Positions 1 to 7,772 of a stretch of 64,000 nt of DNA are shown piece after piece (within the stretch, counting starts at the first letter, position 1; every line of letters begins with the position of its first letter). The position numbers and the translations under genes were made by a program. The notes under the pieces were generated by a model. The model saw nothing but the letters and a program-made list of their open reading frames with translations. It was not told the origin of the DNA and made no database searches. This stretch comes from Clostridiales bacterium (GTDB lineage Bacteria > Bacillota > Clostridia > Saccharofermentanales > Saccharofermentanaceae): assembly GCA_017550385.1 (NCBI GenBank), contig JAFZPJ010000048.1:1-64000 (forward strand), given 5' to 3'.

Positions 1-1965
1 ACCGAAAATAGAAGGTCCAACTGTATTTACTCTCTGCTCGATAGTATCTGTTGTCTTGCTCATCGTTGTAGCAGGAGAAGCTTCTGTCTGGCCATATGTG
101 ATAACGATCTCAGGCATGTGCATCTTCTCGATTACTTCTTCCATTGTCTTGATCGGGCAAGGTGATCCGGCCATGATACCTGTTCTCATGTGAGAGAAGT
201 CTGTTTTGGGGAAGTTCTCATGTCCGAGCATTGCGATGAACATCGTGGGAACGCCGTGGAAGCATGTGATCTTCTCCTGGTTGATGCAGTGCAAGCCTTT
301 TCGAGGTGAGAAAGCCGTGATTGGCGACATCGTAACGCCGTGTGTAACGGAAGCTGTCATGGCAAGTACCATGCCGAAGCAGTGGAACATCGGCACCTGT
401 ATCATCATCTTATCGTGTGTGGACAGATCCATGCAGTCGCCGATAGCCTTACCGTTGTTAACGACATTATAGTGCGTGAGCATGACGCCCTTGGGGAATC
501 CGGTCGTACCTGAAGTGTACTGCATGTTGCAGACATCATGCTTGTCGATGGTGCGGCGGATCTTCTCTACGTCACTGACATTGACAGTCTCAGCCAGAGC
601 AGGCATATCTTCCCAATGGAAACAACCGGGAACTCTGGACTCACATGTGATGACGTTCTTCAGGACAGGAAGTCTTGCGGACTCGAGCTTACCAGGCTCG
701 GAATCCTTCAGTTCAGGGCAGATCTCGTTGATGATCTGGATGTAATCGGAATCCTTGAACTTATCGATCATGACGAGAGTGCATGTGTCTGACTGTCTTA
801 ACAGATACTCGATCTCGTGGATCTTGTAAGCTGTGTTGACAGTTACCAGGACGCAGCCGATCTTGGTTGCCGCCCAGAAAGTCAGATACCACTGAGGTAC
901 GTTTGTAGCCCAGATGGCAATGTGGTCGCCCTTCTTACAACCCATGGCGAGGAATGCCCTTGCGAGGTTATCTACGTCATCGCGGAACTCGGGATATGTT
1001 CTTGTATAGTCGAGCTCTGTGTAACGGAATGCGTATTGATTCGGGAACAGCTCGCATACTCTGTCGAGCACATCCGGGAATGTGAGGTCGATCAGAGTCT
1101 CTTTGGGCCAGGGATAGTATCCCGTTCCCCTGCTGTCCATTTGCAGATCGAATTTCTTTGTAGGTCTGTATGCTTCCATATAGTTTGCGAATTGCGGGAT
1201 GACGATTCCTGCAGAATCGAGGTCTTTGGACCATCTGTAGACCCATTCCAAAGAGATATAACCGAGGTAATCTATCGACTGAAGAGCGTCGAACATCTCT
1301 TTGAGAGGCATGTCGCCAGTTCCCATGAGCTTGTATGCGGGTTTACCGTCTACCATGACGGAATCTTTTACGTGAACGTGCTTGATGTACTCACCGAGGT
1401 TGTTTACCGTATCCTGAGGCTGCTCGCCTGCGAAACGGTAAGGGTGATGCATATCCCATAGGGCTGCTGCCTTACGGCTCCCGATGGCGTCAAGCACCTT
1501 CTTAAGTCGCTTTGTATCAGCGTAGACGCCGTTAGTCTCGATAAGAAGGGTAACGTTCATCTCCTCTGCGTAAGGAACGAGTTCCTTCATGATCTCGATG
1601 ACGACATTGTCATCTACTTCCTTCTCAGGCGCGGGATTGCGGTCGCCAAGTACGCGGATGTATGAAGTACCCAGCTTGTTTGCAAGTTCGATATATGCAC
1701 GGATCTCGGCAATAGCCTTATCCTTGGTAGCGAGATCGTTTACAGGCTCACCTGAAGAAAGACAAGGAATAGTAAGCTTAAGTTCCTTGAGCTTGGCAAC
1801 AGTCTTAGGAAGGTTGGCTTCCGTGAACGGAGGAGCCTTGACTGAGAATATATCCTGTCCGAGACCTCTGATCTCGATTCCGTTAAAACCAAAGTCCTTG
1901 GCCATGGAATAGATATCCTGCCAGGAGAAGTCGGGACAAGCCAGTGTCGAGAAACATGTCAGCAT
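1..1965 (-). CDS. TIM-barrel isomerase/epimerase fused to AMP-dependent acyl-CoA synthetase (3' part outside window)
   Basis: The open frame runs from an ATG at 1965 to the window edge with no stop, giving at least 655 residues. Residues 1 to about 270 form a xylose-isomerase-like (AP-endonuclease 2) TIM barrel. Its usual metal ligands are all visible: Glu143, Asp171 with His174, His198 and Glu240. After a short linker, residues from about 290 are an ANL-superfamily adenylating domain. Its AMP-binding signature YTSGTTGFPKG starts at Tyr483 and a YGQTEA motif lies further on. The start is supported by an AAAGAGGT Shine-Dalgarno sequence. The second half should activate a carboxylic acid to an acyl-CoA; the first half should act on a sugar or keto-acid. 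The two catalytic steps are not known to belong together, so the substrate is unassigned. A T-box leader lies directly upstream. Confidence 0.85.
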   Translation of the reverse strand, partial: MLTCFSTLACPDFSWQDIYSMAKDFGFNGIEIRGLGQDIFSVKAPPFTEANLPKTVAKLKELKLTIPCLSSGEPVNDLATKDKAIAEIRAYIELANKLGTSYIRVLGDRNPAPEKEVDDNVVIEIMKELVPYAEEMNVTLLIETNGVYADTKRLKKVLDAIGSRKAAALWDMHHPYRFAGEQPQDTVNNLGEYIKHVHVKDSVMVDGKPAYKLMGTGDMPLKEMFDALQSIDYLGYISLEWVYRWSKDLDSAGIVIPQFANYMEAYRPTKKFDLQMDSRGTGYYPWPKETLIDLTFPDVLDRVCELFPNQYAFRYTELDYTRTYPEFRDDVDNLARAFLAMGCKKGDHIAIWATNVPQWYLTFWAATKIGCVLVTVNTAYKIHEIEYLLRQSDTCTLVMIDKFKDSDYIQIINEICPELKDSEPGKLESARLPVLKNVITCESRVPGCFHWEDMPALAETVNVSDVEKIRRTIDKHDVCNMQYTSGTTGFPKGVMLTHYNVVNNGKAIGDCMDLSTHDKMMIQVPMFHCFGMVLAMTASVTHGVTMSPITAFSPRKGLHCINQEKITCFHGVPTMFIAMLGHENFPKTDFSHMRTGIMAGSPCPIKTMEEVIEKMHMPEIVITYGQTEASPATTMSKTTDTIEQRVNTVGPSIFG

Positions 1966-2003
1966 TTTCGTTACCTCTTTCGCATTTGTCTGTTTTTTGA
2001 GCA

Positions 2004-2043
2004 TAAAAAAACCCATCGCTCTCTTTACATAGAGACGAAGGGT
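2004..2043 (-). terminator. T-box regulated intrinsic terminator
   Basis: On the minus strand ACCC..CGTCTCT pairs with AGAGAGCG..GGGT around a six-base loop and is followed by seven T residues. It overlaps the 3' half of the T-box antiterminator region, which is the standard mutually exclusive arrangement. Confidence 0.92.
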
Positions 2044-2275
2044 CATTCGCGGTACCACTCTATTTCGCCCAAGGGGCGCACTCAGCAGATACGGGCCATA
2101 AAGCCGATATCCTGACCTTGTAACGTAGGTCTTACGTTTCTTCTTAATCAGATCATCCCTTTCGGAAGAAAAGCTACGGGGCGAGTTCCTTGACATCTGT
2201 CCTGTGTTGCCTCGCACCGGCCGGCAACTCTCTGTCAGAGGACGCATATGGGAAGTACTATTCCCCGATTACTGC
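2004..2275 (-). promoter_or_regulatory. T-box riboswitch leader, predicted tRNA-Val specific
   Basis: The minus strand carries the T-box consensus AGAGTGGTACCGCG at 2061-2048, a stem III hairpin just before it (CGCCC-ctt-GGGCG), a stem I apical loop with GGTGCGA near 2215, and a stem I base pairing CGGGG (2267-2263) with CCCCG (2181-2177). Pairing TTCC with GGAA and GTCCT with AGGAC leaves a specifier loop containing GTC at 2194-2192 followed by A, which reads as valine. The antiterminator bulge is UGGU, which pairs with a tRNA ending ACCA, as expected for tRNA-Val and excluding Asp or Cys alternatives. The competing terminator is annotated separately. The leader ends about 40 bases before the ATG of the TIM-barrel/acyl-CoA synthetase gene, so it should allow transcription of that gene when uncharged tRNA accumulates. 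The element call is firm; the specifier assignment is inferred by hand folding. Confidence 0.92.
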
Positions 2276-2298
2276 TTTTGGTTATTCAATTGATAAGT

Positions 2299-2327
2299 AA
2301 TTTATCAAAACAAAAGGCTTTTGACAA
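2299..2327 (-). promoter_or_regulatory. Sigma-A-type promoter of the T-box transcript
   Basis: TTGTCA at 2327-2322 and TAAATT at 2304-2299 are separated by 17 bases, placing transcription start near 2292, just before stem I of the T-box. It lies downstream of the terminator of the preceding small gene. Confidence 0.6.
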
Positions 2328-2344
2328 GTGCCAATTTATATCAA

Positions 2345-2383
2345 TACAAATAAAACTGCCTCATTGGAACATCAATGAGGCAG
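2345..2383 (-). terminator. Intrinsic terminator of the small orphan gene
   Basis: An 11-bp perfect stem (CTGCCTCATTG with CAATGAGGCAG) and a six-base loop are followed on the minus strand by TTTTATTT. It closes the transcription unit of the 126-residue protein upstream. Confidence 0.92.
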
Positions 2384-2409
2384 CCGGTTATCTTATCCGC
2401 GTAATGGAT

Positions 2410-2790
2410 TTACTTAAGGATCTCAGTAAGAGCATCTCCGATACCCTTGAAGAAAGCTGTCTCTGCAGCTGTCTTGTCGAGTGCCCCGCCGACACCCATA
2501 CCGCCAACAGGAACTCCGCCAACGGATACGCCGGAGCTGGAGCTCTGTGTAACCTTAGTAAGAGTAGCTTTGTTGCCTTTTGCCTTAAGTACAGCCTTCA
2601 TCTTGTGAGGACCGTTGAAAGTGATGGAACTTCCGAACAAACCTTTCTTAAGAGCATATGCACCGGTTACTTCCTCAGGAAGACCTGCACCCTGGATAAG
2701 ACCGAGTATCTCATCGAGAGACATCTCCTTGGAAAGCTCGTAAGTTCTTTTGGTGTCCATTGCACCAGCCAGAGAATCTTGAAGACCCAT
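2410..2790 (-). CDS. Small uncharacterised protein with glycine-rich segment (126 aa)
   Basis: I do not recognise this protein. It has no signal peptide or membrane segment. Residues 1-90 are mixed charged/hydrophobic and could fold as a small alpha/beta domain; residues 80-105 are a Ser/Gly/Val-rich stretch (VGGVPVGGMGVGG), and the C-terminus is helical. An AGGAGG Shine-Dalgarno sequence lies six bases before the ATG, and a strong intrinsic terminator follows, so it is a genuine monocistronic gene. A TATAAT-like -10 (near 2840) and a 14-base palindrome lie in its leader. Its neighbours (GNAT/MFS pair on one side, T-box gene on the other) give no functional link. It could be a small cytosolic binding or stress protein, but nothing in the sequence establishes that. 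Confidence 0.8.
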   Translation of the reverse strand: MGLQDSLAGAMDTKRTYELSKEMSLDEILGLIQGAGLPEEVTGAYALKKGLFGSSITFNGPHKMKAVLKAKGNKATLTKVTQSSSSGVSVGGVPVGGMGVGGALDKTAAETAFFKGIGDALTEILK

Positions 2791-2813
2791 ATTGATTCCT
2801 CCTAGTTATGTTT

Positions 2814-2827
2814 ACTGAAATATCAGT
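2814..2827. repeat. 14-base palindrome in the leader of the small orphan gene
   Basis: ACTGAAATATCAGT is an inverted repeat with 5-base arms between the presumed -10 and the Shine-Dalgarno sequence, a position suitable for an operator. No regulator can be named. Confidence 0.4.
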
Positions 2828-2857
2828 TATTTTTTATTATAACACTAATAATGGATA

Positions 2858-3289
2858 CTATATATTTTTAAACATTCTGACACAGTCGAAGTTTCCGCTC
2901 TTGATGACGGTATCATCTGTATGTGAATAACCAAGCTTCTCGTAGAAGCCCACTGCTTCAAGACGGCTGTCTACGACTATCTTAGTATATCCCAGTTCGG
3001 CTGCCCACTTCTCGGCCTCTGCGACGACAAGAGCGCCAAGCTTACGTCCCCTGTAATCCGGAAGTACGACTACACGTCCGATAATAACGGTTGAAGCTTC
3101 TTCTTCGTAGAACCGGCAAGTTGCCAAGGGATATCCGTCATCAAGCAGGATTATGTATTTGGTACCGTCGCAGTCGTGTTCATCGAACTCTTCTCTGAGC
3201 GATATGTGATGCTGACGGTTCATGCCCTCGATCCGGACAGAATACGCACCTGCACGCTGCCATTCTTCTGTTGCCCTCATTATCTCCAT
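2858..3289 (-). CDS. GNAT-family N-acetyltransferase
   Basis: This 143-residue protein matches the single-domain Gcn5-related acetyltransferase fold, which transfers an acetyl group from acetyl-CoA to an amine. The acetyl-CoA-binding motif A is visible as VVVLPDYRGRKLGALVV, with the R-x-x-G-x-G/A-like turn, and motif B ends in VGFYEKLGY, where GFYEKLGF is typical. The substrate is unknown. AGGAGC precedes the ATG by five bases. It begins eight bases after the stop of the MFS transporter gene, so the two are probably co-transcribed. A paired exporter and acetyltransferase may handle a small toxic compound, but this is only context. Confidence 0.9.
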   Translation of the reverse strand: MEIMRATEEWQRAGAYSVRIEGMNRQHHISLREEFDEHDCDGTKYIILLDDGYPLATCRFYEEEASTVIIGRVVVLPDYRGRKLGALVVAEAEKWAAELGYTKIVVDSRLEAVGFYEKLGYSHTDDTVIKSGNFDCVRMFKNI

Positions 3290-3297
3290 AATTGCTC

Positions 3298-4506
3298 CTA
3301 CCCTGCTGCTTCAGCCTTATGCTTGAGTCTCTTCATTGCGATCGTAGCGGTAACGGAACCGACGGCACATACAGCAGTTCCGATCATCAGCATCTGAGTA
3401 ATACCGAGATTATCAAGAACGATACCGCTGATAAAGTTTGAGAATACGCCGCCTACTGTTATAGCGCTGGTCACATAAGCCTGACCTTTGACCTGATCCG
3501 AATCATCCATGGTATTGGTAACATAATATGCTGCTGCCGGTATGAATACGGCATATGCAAATATCTGGAATGACTGGCTTACGTACATCATGACCATATT
3601 TGTTGCAAAGATCAGGATAGCTATCTTAATGAGAAATGCGAATCCTGACATTACCAGTAGATTGGAAGAAGTAATCTTTTTAAGCACGTATCCGATAAGA
3701 GCCATAACCGGCAATTCGAGTATCGCCTGAAGGAAGTTGGAATAGCCGAGTTCGGTCTCTCCTCCTCCCAGATGTCTGATTATCTGGATCATGAAGTCAT
3801 TGATCATGTTATGAGCAAAGAAAAAGAATATCGTTGCTAACAGAAACAGCGAGAATGCCGGGTATGCCTTGATGAACGAGACGAAGCCTTTGATTTGAGA
3901 TGTTTTTCGTGAAGTGTCAGAAGTATCGGAGGTATCCGGTTTCTTGAATGTCAGTGCCACGATAAAAGAGATAGCCATGGTGACAATATTTACCCACAGT
4001 AGTATCTCAACACCGCGTTCCTCCATTATCCCGCCTATGAACCATGCTGTTACGGCAAAACTTGCAGATCCCAGACCTCTTGCAAGTCCGTAGTTTATCT
4101 TGCTTCCTGCCCTCTGATACTCAAAACAAAGCGCCGTCATTACAGGCTGGTAAGCAAACTGGATCATGTAGATCAAGGCGTAGACTATGAACACGACGGC
4201 TTTTACGTCCCTCACGAAAAGCAGCGCCACAGAACCGAGCATTATAATTACTACGGAGATCAGTATGAACCTGCGGTTTGTCAGAGCGCCTTTCTTATCT
4301 ATAATGCCGGCTACAAAAGGCTGGAATACGGCTGATACGATGTTTGCCACAGCGAGCAGTATTCCGACTTCAGTATTGGTAAAGCCTCTGGCAAGCAGGA
4401 ATGCAGCTGCACAGGCGTGTATAGTACAGAAAGCTACGAAATACGTAGAGTTCAGGAAGGTATATCTTAAGGTCCAAAGACCGGCGGCCGTCTTCCCTTC
4501 TGTCAC
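3298..4506 (-). CDS. MFS transporter (12 transmembrane segments)
   Basis: The 402-residue product is almost entirely hydrophobic, with about 12 predicted membrane helices, a charged loop after helix 2 (GIIDKKGALTNRRF, a degenerate MFS motif A) and a cytoplasmic central loop rich in Asp, Thr and Ser (residues about 195-210). It resembles the LacY/nucleoside-symporter-like branch of the major facilitator superfamily, but the substrate cannot be read. I prefer the GTG at 4506 as start because GGAGG lies seven bases upstream; the GTG at 4512 is too close to that site. A strong terminator separates it from the merR-type gene, and the GNAT gene follows at once. Confidence 0.88.
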   Translation of the reverse strand: MTEGKTAAGLWTLRYTFLNSTYFVAFCTIHACAAAFLLARGFTNTEVGILLAVANIVSAVFQPFVAGIIDKKGALTNRRFILISVVIIMLGSVALLFVRDVKAVVFIVYALIYMIQFAYQPVMTALCFEYQRAGSKINYGLARGLGSASFAVTAWFIGGIMEERGVEILLWVNIVTMAISFIVALTFKKPDTSDTSDTSRKTSQIKGFVSFIKAYPAFSLFLLATIFFFFAHNMINDFMIQIIRHLGGGETELGYSNFLQAILELPVMALIGYVLKKITSSNLLVMSGFAFLIKIAILIFATNMVMMYVSQSFQIFAYAVFIPAAAYYVTNTMDDSDQVKGQAYVTSAITVGGVFSNFISGIVLDNLGITQMLMIGTAVCAVGSVTATIAMKRLKHKAEAAG

Positions 4507-4521
4507 CCGCACCCCTCCAAT

Positions 4522-4553
4522 AATAAAAGAGTAGCGTCACGATAGGACGCTAC
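4522..4553 (-). terminator. Intrinsic terminator after the MerR-family gene
   Basis: GTAGCGTC and GACGCTAC form a perfect 8-bp stem with a seven-base loop, followed on the minus strand by TCTTTTATT. It ends about 15 bases before the start of the MFS gene. Confidence 0.88.
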
Positions 4554-4592
4554 CCTCAATAGTACACTATAAAAGCTGATATGTGCTGATAA

Positions 4593-5396
4593 TTACTCTA
4601 CCGGGAAACAGACTTCCGTAACGTATTCATCAGGATTGTTAGTCTGTGCAGGACTTACATGGTAGATGTTGAACATCGGACCGTTCATCTTATAGCCGTT
4701 CTCGCTGATCCAGGTCGTTACAGCCACATATGCATCGCTTATCTGCTCATAAGAACCCTTGACAACACAGCTGGCTACCTTGACTGCAGGGATGGTCTTG
4801 AACTTAACGTGTTCAGTATCCTGATACTTGCCTTTTACGGCCATTGATACTTCGATCTCGACGTTCTCTTCCTTGAACTCGTCATCGAAGAATTCGGCGA
4901 TCGCATAACAGGGATCAGCAGGAACCAAAGGTTCTTTGCCCTCATACATCTTCTGCCAAAGTATACCCTCGTCTTCATAATGCGGAACTACCATATGAAC
5001 CGTTGCCGCATACCTCTCGGGGATCGTCTTTAAATTTACATCAAAACTCATGTTTTGCTCCTTTCTCAGCCTCTTGCGGGCTGTATCCAGAAGCATCAGC
5101 TTATACTCCGTCTCCTTGGACTGCTCTTCGAGTTCCTGCTGTCTTTTTGACAGGTATTCATCGAGCATATCCTTGTTATCGTATATTTCCAGCATCTTTA
5201 CGATATCTGCAAGCGGGAACCCCATATCCTTAAGTGCTGTGATCCTGCCGATAACATACAGCTGGTCTTCACGATAGTAACGGTAACCGGTCAGATCGTC
5301 CACTTCAGCGGGTTTGATCAATCCGATATCGTCGTAGTGGCGAAGCATCCTGATGCTGACTCTGGACAGTTTTGAAAACTCACCAATCTTAAGCAT
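4593..5396 (-). CDS. MerR-family regulator with GyrI-like effector-binding domain (BmrR type)
   Basis: The 267-residue protein has an N-terminal MerR winged helix (residues 1-70, starting MLKIGEFSKLSRVSIRMLRHY with the typical DDIGLIKP and GYRYY), a coiled-coil dimerisation helix (about 75-110), and a C-terminal GyrI/AraC-effector-like domain (about 115-267) like that of the multidrug sensor BmrR. It should bind hydrophobic or cationic small molecules and untwist a long-spacer promoter. I chose the ATG at 5396 because GGAGGT sits seven bases upstream; the longer frame from 5411 would start inside that site. Its own promoter shows a 19-bp spacer, implying autoregulation. The MFS/GNAT pair just downstream is a plausible target. 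Confidence 0.92.
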   Translation of the reverse strand: MLKIGEFSKLSRVSIRMLRHYDDIGLIKPAEVDDLTGYRYYREDQLYVIGRITALKDMGFPLADIVKMLEIYDNKDMLDEYLSKRQQELEEQSKETEYKLMLLDTARKRLRKEQNMSFDVNLKTIPERYAATVHMVVPHYEDEGILWQKMYEGKEPLVPADPCYAIAEFFDDEFKEENVEIEVSMAVKGKYQDTEHVKFKTIPAVKVASCVVKGSYEQISDAYVAVTTWISENGYKMNGPMFNIYHVSPAQTNNPDEYVTEVCFPVE

Positions 5397-5437
5397 CGAA
5401 CTTACCTCCATGGATGTTTATTCTTGAGCTCACCACT

Positions 5438-5468
5438 ACCTTAATCCCTGACATAATGTGAGAGTCAA
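5438..5468 (-). promoter_or_regulatory. MerR-type promoter with 19-bp spacer and dyad operator
   Basis: TTGACT (5468-5463) and TAAGGT (5443-5438) are 19 bases apart, two longer than optimal. The spacer holds an imperfect palindrome CTCACATTATGTCAG. This is the arrangement MerR-family activators recognise and distort, and it directly precedes the merR-type gene. Confidence 0.72.
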
Positions 5469-5486
5469 TAGCGTTTTTGTGTATAT

Positions 5487-6545
5487 TTATTGCGCGAAAT
5501 CCGGATGATCGCCCCTGCTGTCGGCGATACGATATCCGATACGCTCTACCCTGCGCTTGAGGCATACGCTGCATTCTGCGGCTTCTTCGCCGGTGCAGAT
5601 CTTGCCGTCATAGAGAAGATACTTCTCACGGACATTTACCGGCGACAGGTTCGGCATCATGACATTGGCTCCGGCGAGTATACCCTTCTCCCTTCCGAGG
5701 TTATCGGCAGTACCGAGAGCCGTTGTCGCAGGAAGCAGGACTTTCGGGAACAGTAATCTGAGTATTGCGAGCAGTCTAAGTGTAAGATCGACGCTTCCTT
5801 CCGGCTCATCTTTGAATGGTGTGTCTTTATGAGGAATGAACGGGCCGATCCCTATCATATGCGGTTTTAATGCCATCATAAAAACTACGTCTTCATAAAT
5901 GTGATCCAAGGTCTGTCCCGGAGTCCCTACCATTATTCCGCAGCCGACCTGGAATCCGATCTTTTTAAGATTATACAGACACATCTTACGCTCTGCGCCG
6001 GACATTGATTCAGGGTGAAGCATCGCATAGTGCTCCTCGTTCGCAGTCTCGTGACGCAGGAGGTATCTGTCTGCACCTGCTTCGTAGTATTTCTTATAAC
6101 TCTCCTCTGACTTCTCGCCGATAGAGAGCGTTACGGCACAAGACGGGTGCTGTTCCTTGATCTTGCGCACAAGGTCACAGATCTTATCGTCAGTAAAGTA
6201 AGGATCTTCTCCGCCTTGAAGCACAAATGTCTTAAAACCTATCTTCTCGCCAATATCACAACAAGACAGGATCTCCTCTTCTGAGAGCCTGTATCTGTCT
6301 GCATTGGTGTTTCCGCAACGTATCCCGCAGTAATAACAGTTATTCTTACAGTAATTGGTAAACTCGATCAGGCCTCTGAGATAGACTTCCTTATGGAAGA
6401 CGGAGTCTGATACTTCGCGAGCTGTCTCGTAAAGATACTCAAGATTATCCTCGCCTTCACAGGTCAAAAGATACTTTAAGTCCTTGCGATCAATATCATG
6501 CGTATCTTTAATGTTATCAACTATGTTCTTGAATCTGTCGTCCAT
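5487..6545 (-). CDS. hydE: [FeFe]-hydrogenase maturase HydE (radical SAM)
   Basis: The 352-residue product matches HydE length and features. The radical-SAM cluster motif C-x3-C-x2-C is at Cys66, Cys70 and Cys73, preceded by YLRGLIEFTNYC as in HydE/BioB-like enzymes. The second, non-essential cluster site found in some HydE proteins is also present near the C-terminus (C-x7-C-x2-C in CTGEEAAECSVC). HydE acts with HydF and HydG to build the 2Fe subcluster of [FeFe]-hydrogenase. The frame is open up to 6698, but that extension overlaps the small gene upstream, so I take the ATG at 6545, one base after that gene's stop codon. No hydF, hydG or hydrogenase gene is in the window. Confidence 0.93.
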   Translation of the reverse strand: MDDRFKNIVDNIKDTHDIDRKDLKYLLTCEGEDNLEYLYETAREVSDSVFHKEVYLRGLIEFTNYCKNNCYYCGIRCGNTNADRYRLSEEEILSCCDIGEKIGFKTFVLQGGEDPYFTDDKICDLVRKIKEQHPSCAVTLSIGEKSEESYKKYYEAGADRYLLRHETANEEHYAMLHPESMSGAERKMCLYNLKKIGFQVGCGIMVGTPGQTLDHIYEDVVFMMALKPHMIGIGPFIPHKDTPFKDEPEGSVDLTLRLLAILRLLFPKVLLPATTALGTADNLGREKGILAGANVMMPNLSPVNVREKYLLYDGKICTGEEAAECSVCLKRRVERIGYRIADSRGDHPDFAQ

Positions 6546-6546
6546 A

Positions 6547-6723
6547 TCAGATCTGATGCCATACGGTCGTCTGGTATTCATCGCCGTTCTTATAGTACGG
6601 ACATTCCTTGCTGCGGTTTTCCATGAACCTGATGTATTCATCTTCATCAAGATTGAGATCGCAGACAGGTTCGCCGGTGATCTCATCAATATACGCATAT
6701 TGGCATGTCTCGCAGTTAGCCAT
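6547..6723 (-). CDS. Small Cys-rich protein upstream of hydE (58 aa, DUF6472-like)
   Basis: A 58-residue frame has cysteines at positions 4, 7, 21 and 41 (starting MANCETCQY and containing ECPYYKNGDEY). From memory this resembles a small Clostridia family labelled DUF6472; I could not check. The C-x2-C, C and C-P-Y-Y arrangement suggests a metal or Fe-S site. It lies eight bases after the hydrolase gene and its stop codon ends one base before the hydE ATG, so it is translated from the same message. Its placement points to a helper role near HydE or another iron-sulfur enzyme, which is inference. It is short enough to be missed by length-filtered gene calling. Confidence 0.85.
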   Translation of the reverse strand: MANCETCQYAYIDEITGEPVCDLNLDEDEYIRFMENRSKECPYYKNGDEYQTTVWHQI

Positions 6724-6731
6724 GTTGACCG

Positions 6732-7772
6732 TTATTCCCCTTTTAATTCTTTATATCGATCGAGGAGGTCATAGATACCGTCCTCTGAAAGTACTCCGCG
6801 TTTAAGATTCGAAGAGAGCTTGCCTGCTTCGTCTAACGCGAGATCCGCTTTCCAGAGCGGTCCCGTATAGTACTCTTCAAGTTTACTTATTACTTCCTGA
6901 ATTGCAAGGATAGCCGGATCATCGCCGTTTAAAGCTTCAGATGCCTGGTCATACAGTTCTTCCATCATATCTATGCGTATCTCAGCCAGGAACAGATCTA
7001 TTTGCTCATTAACCTGTTCAGGCTGGTCATCATTAGAGTTGTGTGCGGCATCTTTGATCCATGTTATCTGTACTCCAATATCTTGAGCCCAGGCTTTGTT
7101 ATAGCTGATGACCTTACCGGTCTTATCGTGTTCGCCTACGATCAGGAGAACAGGACAATCGATCGTAATATCACTGTTGTCATCCAGAAATCCTGCAAAA
7201 CCGATCCCCATCAGATGACAAAGCTCCTTCTTATCGTAGACGGATAACATATCGAGCATATTCTGATATGATCGCTCTGTCCTTGTACACTGCTTTGCCA
7301 CAGCATTACGAAGGCTCTTATCGGGATATAGAGCTGACATCCATTCGATCTGCTTAAGCCACCACTTATCGGATCCTGAATAATACTTCTCACCAAAAGG
7401 AGTGCTGTCTATCGAGACAAAACCTATAACACGTTCAGGTGTACGCTTGATCACGCTCTGGGTTATGAATCCGCCCATAGACTGACCTATAAATACTGCT
7501 TTATCCACACCTGATGCATCCAGAACCGCAATTGCGTCATGTGCCGTCTTCTCATAGCTGAAATCCGCATACGGCCTTGATAAACCGTGAGCGGGTGCAT
7601 CCCAGACAATTACATTGTAATTCGCGGAGAAATACGGTATCTGCTTCTCAAACAGACCATGACTTGCAGTTAGACCGTGAAGGAAGAACAAAGTCATCCG
7701 TTTCTTATCAACGGGTTCGTTTATCCAATAATGAACGTCTCCGAATTCGGTATTGAGGATCTTTTCTGTCAT
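6732..7772 (-). CDS. Alpha/beta hydrolase with C-terminal DUF4298-like domain
   Basis: Residues 1 to about 265 form an alpha/beta-hydrolase: oxyanion HG at 32-33, nucleophile elbow GQSMGG with Ser98, an acidic residue in GEHDKTG, and His in DAAHNSN. Residues about 268-346 match, from memory, the DUF4298 family, recognisable by KADLALDEAGKL and LKRGVLSEDGIYDLLDRY. The two parts are in one frame. The hydrolase half probably cleaves an ester or amide; no substrate is indicated. Its ATG overlaps the stop of the FliB-like gene (ATGA), implying translational coupling, and the small Cys-rich gene follows eight bases later. Confidence 0.88.
   Translation of the reverse strand: MTEKILNTEFGDVHYWINEPVDKKRMTLFFLHGLTASHGLFEKQIPYFSANYNVIVWDAPAHGLSRPYADFSYEKTAHDAIAVLDASGVDKAVFIGQSMGGFITQSVIKRTPERVIGFVSIDSTPFGEKYYSGSDKWWLKQIEWMSALYPDKSLRNAVAKQCTRTERSYQNMLDMLSVYDKKELCHLMGIGFAGFLDDNSDITIDCPVLLIVGEHDKTGKVISYNKAWAQDIGVQITWIKDAAHNSNDDQPEQVNEQIDLFLAEIRIDMMEELYDQASEALNGDDPAILAIQEVISKLEEYYTGPLWKADLALDEAGKLSSNLKRGVLSEDGIYDLLDRYKELKGE

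Noticed and set aside
206..1461. Several plus-strand frames of up to 214 codons
   Set aside because: They lie antisense to the long TIM-barrel/acyl-CoA synthetase frame, show no protein-family features and lack ribosome sites.
5487..6698. Longer HydE start at 6698
   Set aside because: The extra 51 residues overlap the well-formed 58-residue Cys-rich gene in another frame and do not look like HydE.
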